Assembly: GCA_028817405.1 (NCBI GenBank)
Contig: JAPPPS010000121.1
Location: forward strand, 73,139 to 125,914
Length of the DNA: 52,776 nucleotides
Source: Gammaproteobacteria bacterium
GTDB taxonomy: Bacteria > Pseudomonadota > Gammaproteobacteria > Arenicellales > Poriferihabitantaceae
Direction: 5' to 3'
The notes under the pieces were generated by a model. It was not told where the DNA came from. It made no database searches and was given only the letters and a program-made list of their open reading frames with translations. The position numbers and the translations under genes were made by a program. Positions 50,519 through 52,776 of the stretch are shown here, piece by piece (positions within the stretch are counted from its first letter, which is position 1; each line of letters opens with the position of its first letter).

Positions 50519-51715
50519 TCAGGCGCCGGCGCTGTTGGAATCGCCGGCGCGCGATTGCATGAGCGCGACAAAACGGTCGAACAAACCGCGGATGTCGCGC
50601 GGGCCCGGGCTGGCTTCAGGGTGGCCCTGAAACGAAAACGCCGGCTTGTCGGTGCGCTCCAAACCTTGCACGCTGCCGTCGAACAGCGAGCGGTGGGTGA
50701 TGCGCAAACGCGCCGGCAGCGGCGACTCGCGCACCGCGAAACCGTGGTTCTGGCTGGTAATCAGCACCCGGCCGGTGTCCAACTCGCGCACCGGATGGTT
50801 GGCGCCGTGGTGGCCGAACTTCATCTTCTCAGTCTGCGCGCCGCTCGCCAGCGCCAACAACTGGTGGCCGAGGCAGATGCCGAAAGTCGGGATGCCGCGC
50901 TCGACAATTTCGCCGATGGCGGCGACCGCGTAGTGGCACGGTTCGGGGTCGCCGGGGCCGTTGGACAGGAACACACCGTGCGGTTGGCGCGCGAGAATTT
51001 CTTCCGCGCCGGCCTGGGCCGGCAGCACCGTGATGTCGCAGCCGCGCTCGGCTAACAAGCGCAAAATGTTGTGCTTGACGCCGAAGTCGCAGGCGACCAC
51101 CTTGAACTTCGACGGCGGCGGCGCGCCATAACCGCGGTCGAGTCGCCACACGCCTTCGCGCCAGCGGTACGCTTCGCCGGTGGTGACGACTTGCGCCAAG
51201 TCCAGGCCGGCCAGGCCGGGGAATTGTTTCGCCGCGGCCAATGCGCGTTCCGCGTCCGGCGCATCGTCGGCGTTGTCGCTCGCGGCGATGCAGCCGCGCT
51301 GCGCGCCTTTGTCGCGGATGAGGCGGGTGAGTTTGCGCGTGTCGATGCCGCTGATGGCGACCACATCGTTGGCGCGCAAGTAACCGGGCAAGTCGGTTTG
51401 CGCGCGCCAGTTGCTGTGCGCGCGCGGCACATCCTTGACGATGAGTCCGGCGCAGAACACGCCGCGCGACTCGCAGTCCTCGGCAGTGGCGCCGACATTG
51501 CCGATGTGCGGATAGGTGAGCGTCACCAGTTGGCGCGCGTACGACGGGTCGGTGAGGATTTCTTGGTAGCCGGTGAGCGCGGTGTTGAAAACCACCTCGC
51601 CGCTTTGCATGCCGGGCGCGCCGACTGAGCGACCGCGGAACAACGTGCCGTCTTCGAGAACCAGCAGCGCCGGCCCGGCCGGCGCGCGCTCACGCGAATA
51701 ATTAACGGTCGTCAT
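50519..51715 (-). CDS. carA: Carbamoyl-phosphate synthase small subunit
   Basis: The 398-residue glutaminase subunit supplies ammonia to CarB. The N-terminal domain shows [16 protein letters not shown]-like text ([20 protein letters not shown]). The class I amidotransferase domain has the catalytic Cys in [16 protein letters not shown] and the His/Glu in [11 protein letters not shown]. Its start overlaps the end of htpX by 14 bases, so the cluster is read htpX-carA-carB. Confidence 0.97.
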   Translation of the reverse strand: MTTVNYSRERAPAGPALLVLEDGTLFRGRSVGAPGMQSGEVVFNTALTGYQEILTDPSYARQLVTLTYPHIGNVGATAEDCESRGVFCAGLIVKDVPRAHSNWRAQTDLPGYLRANDVVAISGIDTRKLTRLIRDKGAQRGCIAASDNADDAPDAERALAAAKQFPGLAGLDLAQVVTTGEAYRWREGVWRLDRGYGAPPPSKFKVVACDFGVKHNILRLLAERGCDITVLPAQAGAEEILARQPHGVFLSNGPGDPEPCHYAVAAIGEIVERGIPTFGICLGHQLLALASGAQTEKMKFGHHGANHPVRELDTGRVLITSQNHGFAVRESPLPARLRITHRSLFDGSVQGLERTDKPAFSFQGHPEASPGPRDIRGLFDRFVALMQSRAGDSNSAGA

Positions 51716-52589
51716 CTTGCAACGCGCGGATGCGCTGGTCCAATGGCGGATGCGACATGAAGAGTTTTTTGACGCCGCCGCCGATGCCGCCGGAGATGCC
51801 GAACGCCGCCAACTGGTCCGGCAAATGCGGCTGGCCCGTCGACGCTTGCAGGCGCTTTAACGCCGCGACCATGTTGGCGCGCCCGGCCAGTTCCGCGCCG
51901 CCGGCGTCGGCGCGAAACTCGCGTCGGCGGCTGAACCACATGACGATGATGGATGCCAGCACCGCGAGAATGATTTCGGCGATGATGGCGGTGAGCCAAA
52001 ACGCCGGGCCGTGGCCGTGCCGGGTTTTGAACACCACGCGGTCGACGAAGTGGCCGATGATGCGCGACAGGAAAATGACGAAGGTGTTGATGACGCCTTG
52101 AATGAGCGCCAGCGTTACCATGTCGCCGTTGGCGATGTGGCTGACTTCATGCGCCAGCACCGCCTCGACTTCGCCGCGCTGCATGCCGCGCAGCAAGCCG
52201 GAACTCACCGCGACCAAGGCGTTGTTGCGGCGCGCGCCGGTGGCGAACGCGTTCATGTCCGGTGCATCGTAGACCGCGACTTCCGGCGTGCCGATGCCGG
52301 CCTGCTCGGCTTGGCGCGCGACCGTCTCCACCAGCCAGCGTTCGGTTTGGTCGCGCGGTTCGGCAATCACCCGCGCGCCGGTCATGCGCTTGGCGGTCCA
52401 CTTGCTGAGCGCCAGCGACACCAGCGCGCCGCTGAATCCCAACACCGCGGCGTAAATCAACAGCGCGTTGTAATCGAGGTTCACGCCCTGCGCGTCCAGC
52501 AAACTCTCCACGCCGAGAAGGCGCATGGTGACGCTGAACACCGCCAAAATGGCGATGTTGGTTAAGAGGAAGAGGAAGATTCGGTTCAT
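51702..52589 (-). CDS. htpX: Membrane protease HtpX
   Basis: The 295-residue M48 zinc metalloprotease works in inner-membrane quality control. Two N-terminal membrane segments ([39 protein letters not shown]) are followed by the HEVSH zinc motif, two more membrane spans near residues 155-220, and the conserved end [13 protein letters not shown]. In many relatives htpX is heat-shock controlled; no such promoter is plain here. Leading the car operon is unusual. Confidence 0.95.
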   Translation of the reverse strand: MNRIFLFLLTNIAILAVFSVTMRLLGVESLLDAQGVNLDYNALLIYAAVLGFSGALVSLALSKWTAKRMTGARVIAEPRDQTERWLVETVARQAEQAGIGTPEVAVYDAPDMNAFATGARRNNALVAVSSGLLRGMQRGEVEAVLAHEVSHIANGDMVTLALIQGVINTFVIFLSRIIGHFVDRVVFKTRHGHGPAFWLTAIIAEIILAVLASIIVMWFSRRREFRADAGGAELAGRANMVAALKRLQASTGQPHLPDQLAAFGISGGIGGGVKKLFMSHPPLDQRIRALQDDDR

Positions 52590-52776
52590 CGGCTTAGGTT
52601 CGGGGTTGGGGTTGGGTTCGGACTTGGGTTCGGTTACGGGTAAAACAACTCCAGATAGTCGTGCAGAATAAAAATCCGGTTCCGGGAATGGCCCGTGGCT
52701 TCTCGGAGTATACCCCTTGCGTCATCTTGCCGGAAACCTTGAAACGCGCCGCATGGATTTCTGTATTGCAAGAAAA
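52590..52776 (-). promoter_or_regulatory. htpX upstream region with -10 box and TTCGG/GTTGGG repeats
   Basis: On the minus strand TATACT at 52713-52708 is a good -10, about 120 bases before htpX. Between it and the gene is a short run of GGGTT and TTCGG repeats (52595-52640). The -35 is poor. Nothing else is seen up to the window end. Confidence 0.35.

Noticed and set aside
52720-52776. Heat-shock (sigma-32) promoter for htpX
   Set aside because: CTTGAAA occurs only on the opposite strand and no matching CCCCAT box lies at the right distance.

Overview
The window is GC-rich bacterial chromosome. Gene content and order point to a gammaproteobacterium: glyQ-glyS-gmhB, carA-carB-greA, ispB next to a tRNA, rplU-rpmA-obgE-proB, and an NAD-dependent giant glutamate dehydrogenase. 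I cannot name the species. A striking genome-wide trait is that the hexamer ACCGTC/GACGGT and related GC-rich microsatellites have expanded inside housekeeping genes and their leaders, always in frame. They give low-complexity tails or inserts in L21, S20, ObgE, GlyS, glutamate dehydrogenase, DegP, IspB and others.

Layout. 0-3 kb: an accessory patch on the minus strand with a frameshifted restriction endonuclease (cut by the window edge), its DNA methyltransferase, and a HicAB toxin-antitoxin pair. 3.2-16.4 kb: housekeeping genes (rpsT; rplU-rpmA-obgE-proB; gloA; polA) mixed with an isolated paaA, a SnoaL-flavin monooxygenase fusion and a galE-pgi pair. 16.5-31.5 kb: glyQ-glyS-mazG-gmhB with 4-base overlaps, NAD-glutamate dehydrogenase, a divergent DUF1989-aminomethyltransferase fusion, a DegP-type protease and rluD.

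31.6-42.3 kb is the most accessory part. It holds a lone DpnA-like adenine methyltransferase, a divergent RavA-ViaA pair with lower GC, and a single-gene ORC/Cdc6-like AAA ATPase whose promoter overlaps a GTTTATC-N8-GATAAAC palindrome. A second copy of that palindrome faces ispB. After ispB and tRNA-Pro(CGG) comes a compact three-gene operon: DUF262, an AAA ATPase with DUF3696, and an unknown 319-residue protein. This operon is the best candidate for an undescribed, probably defence-related, system.

42.3-46.4 kb is an envelope block: an outer-membrane barrel, then a tightly coupled subtilase/unknown envelope protein/lipoprotein operon. The lipoprotein signal peptide of the subtilase is cut off from the enzyme by a run of nine G, which suggests phase variation. 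46.6-52.6 kb is htpX-carA-carB-greA.

A dispersed intergenic palindromic repeat occurs beside hicAB, after tRNA-Pro and after greA. Several genes have a -10 box only 6-8 bases before the start codon and may be translated from leaderless mRNA. No rRNA, CRISPR array, integrase or insertion sequence was seen.
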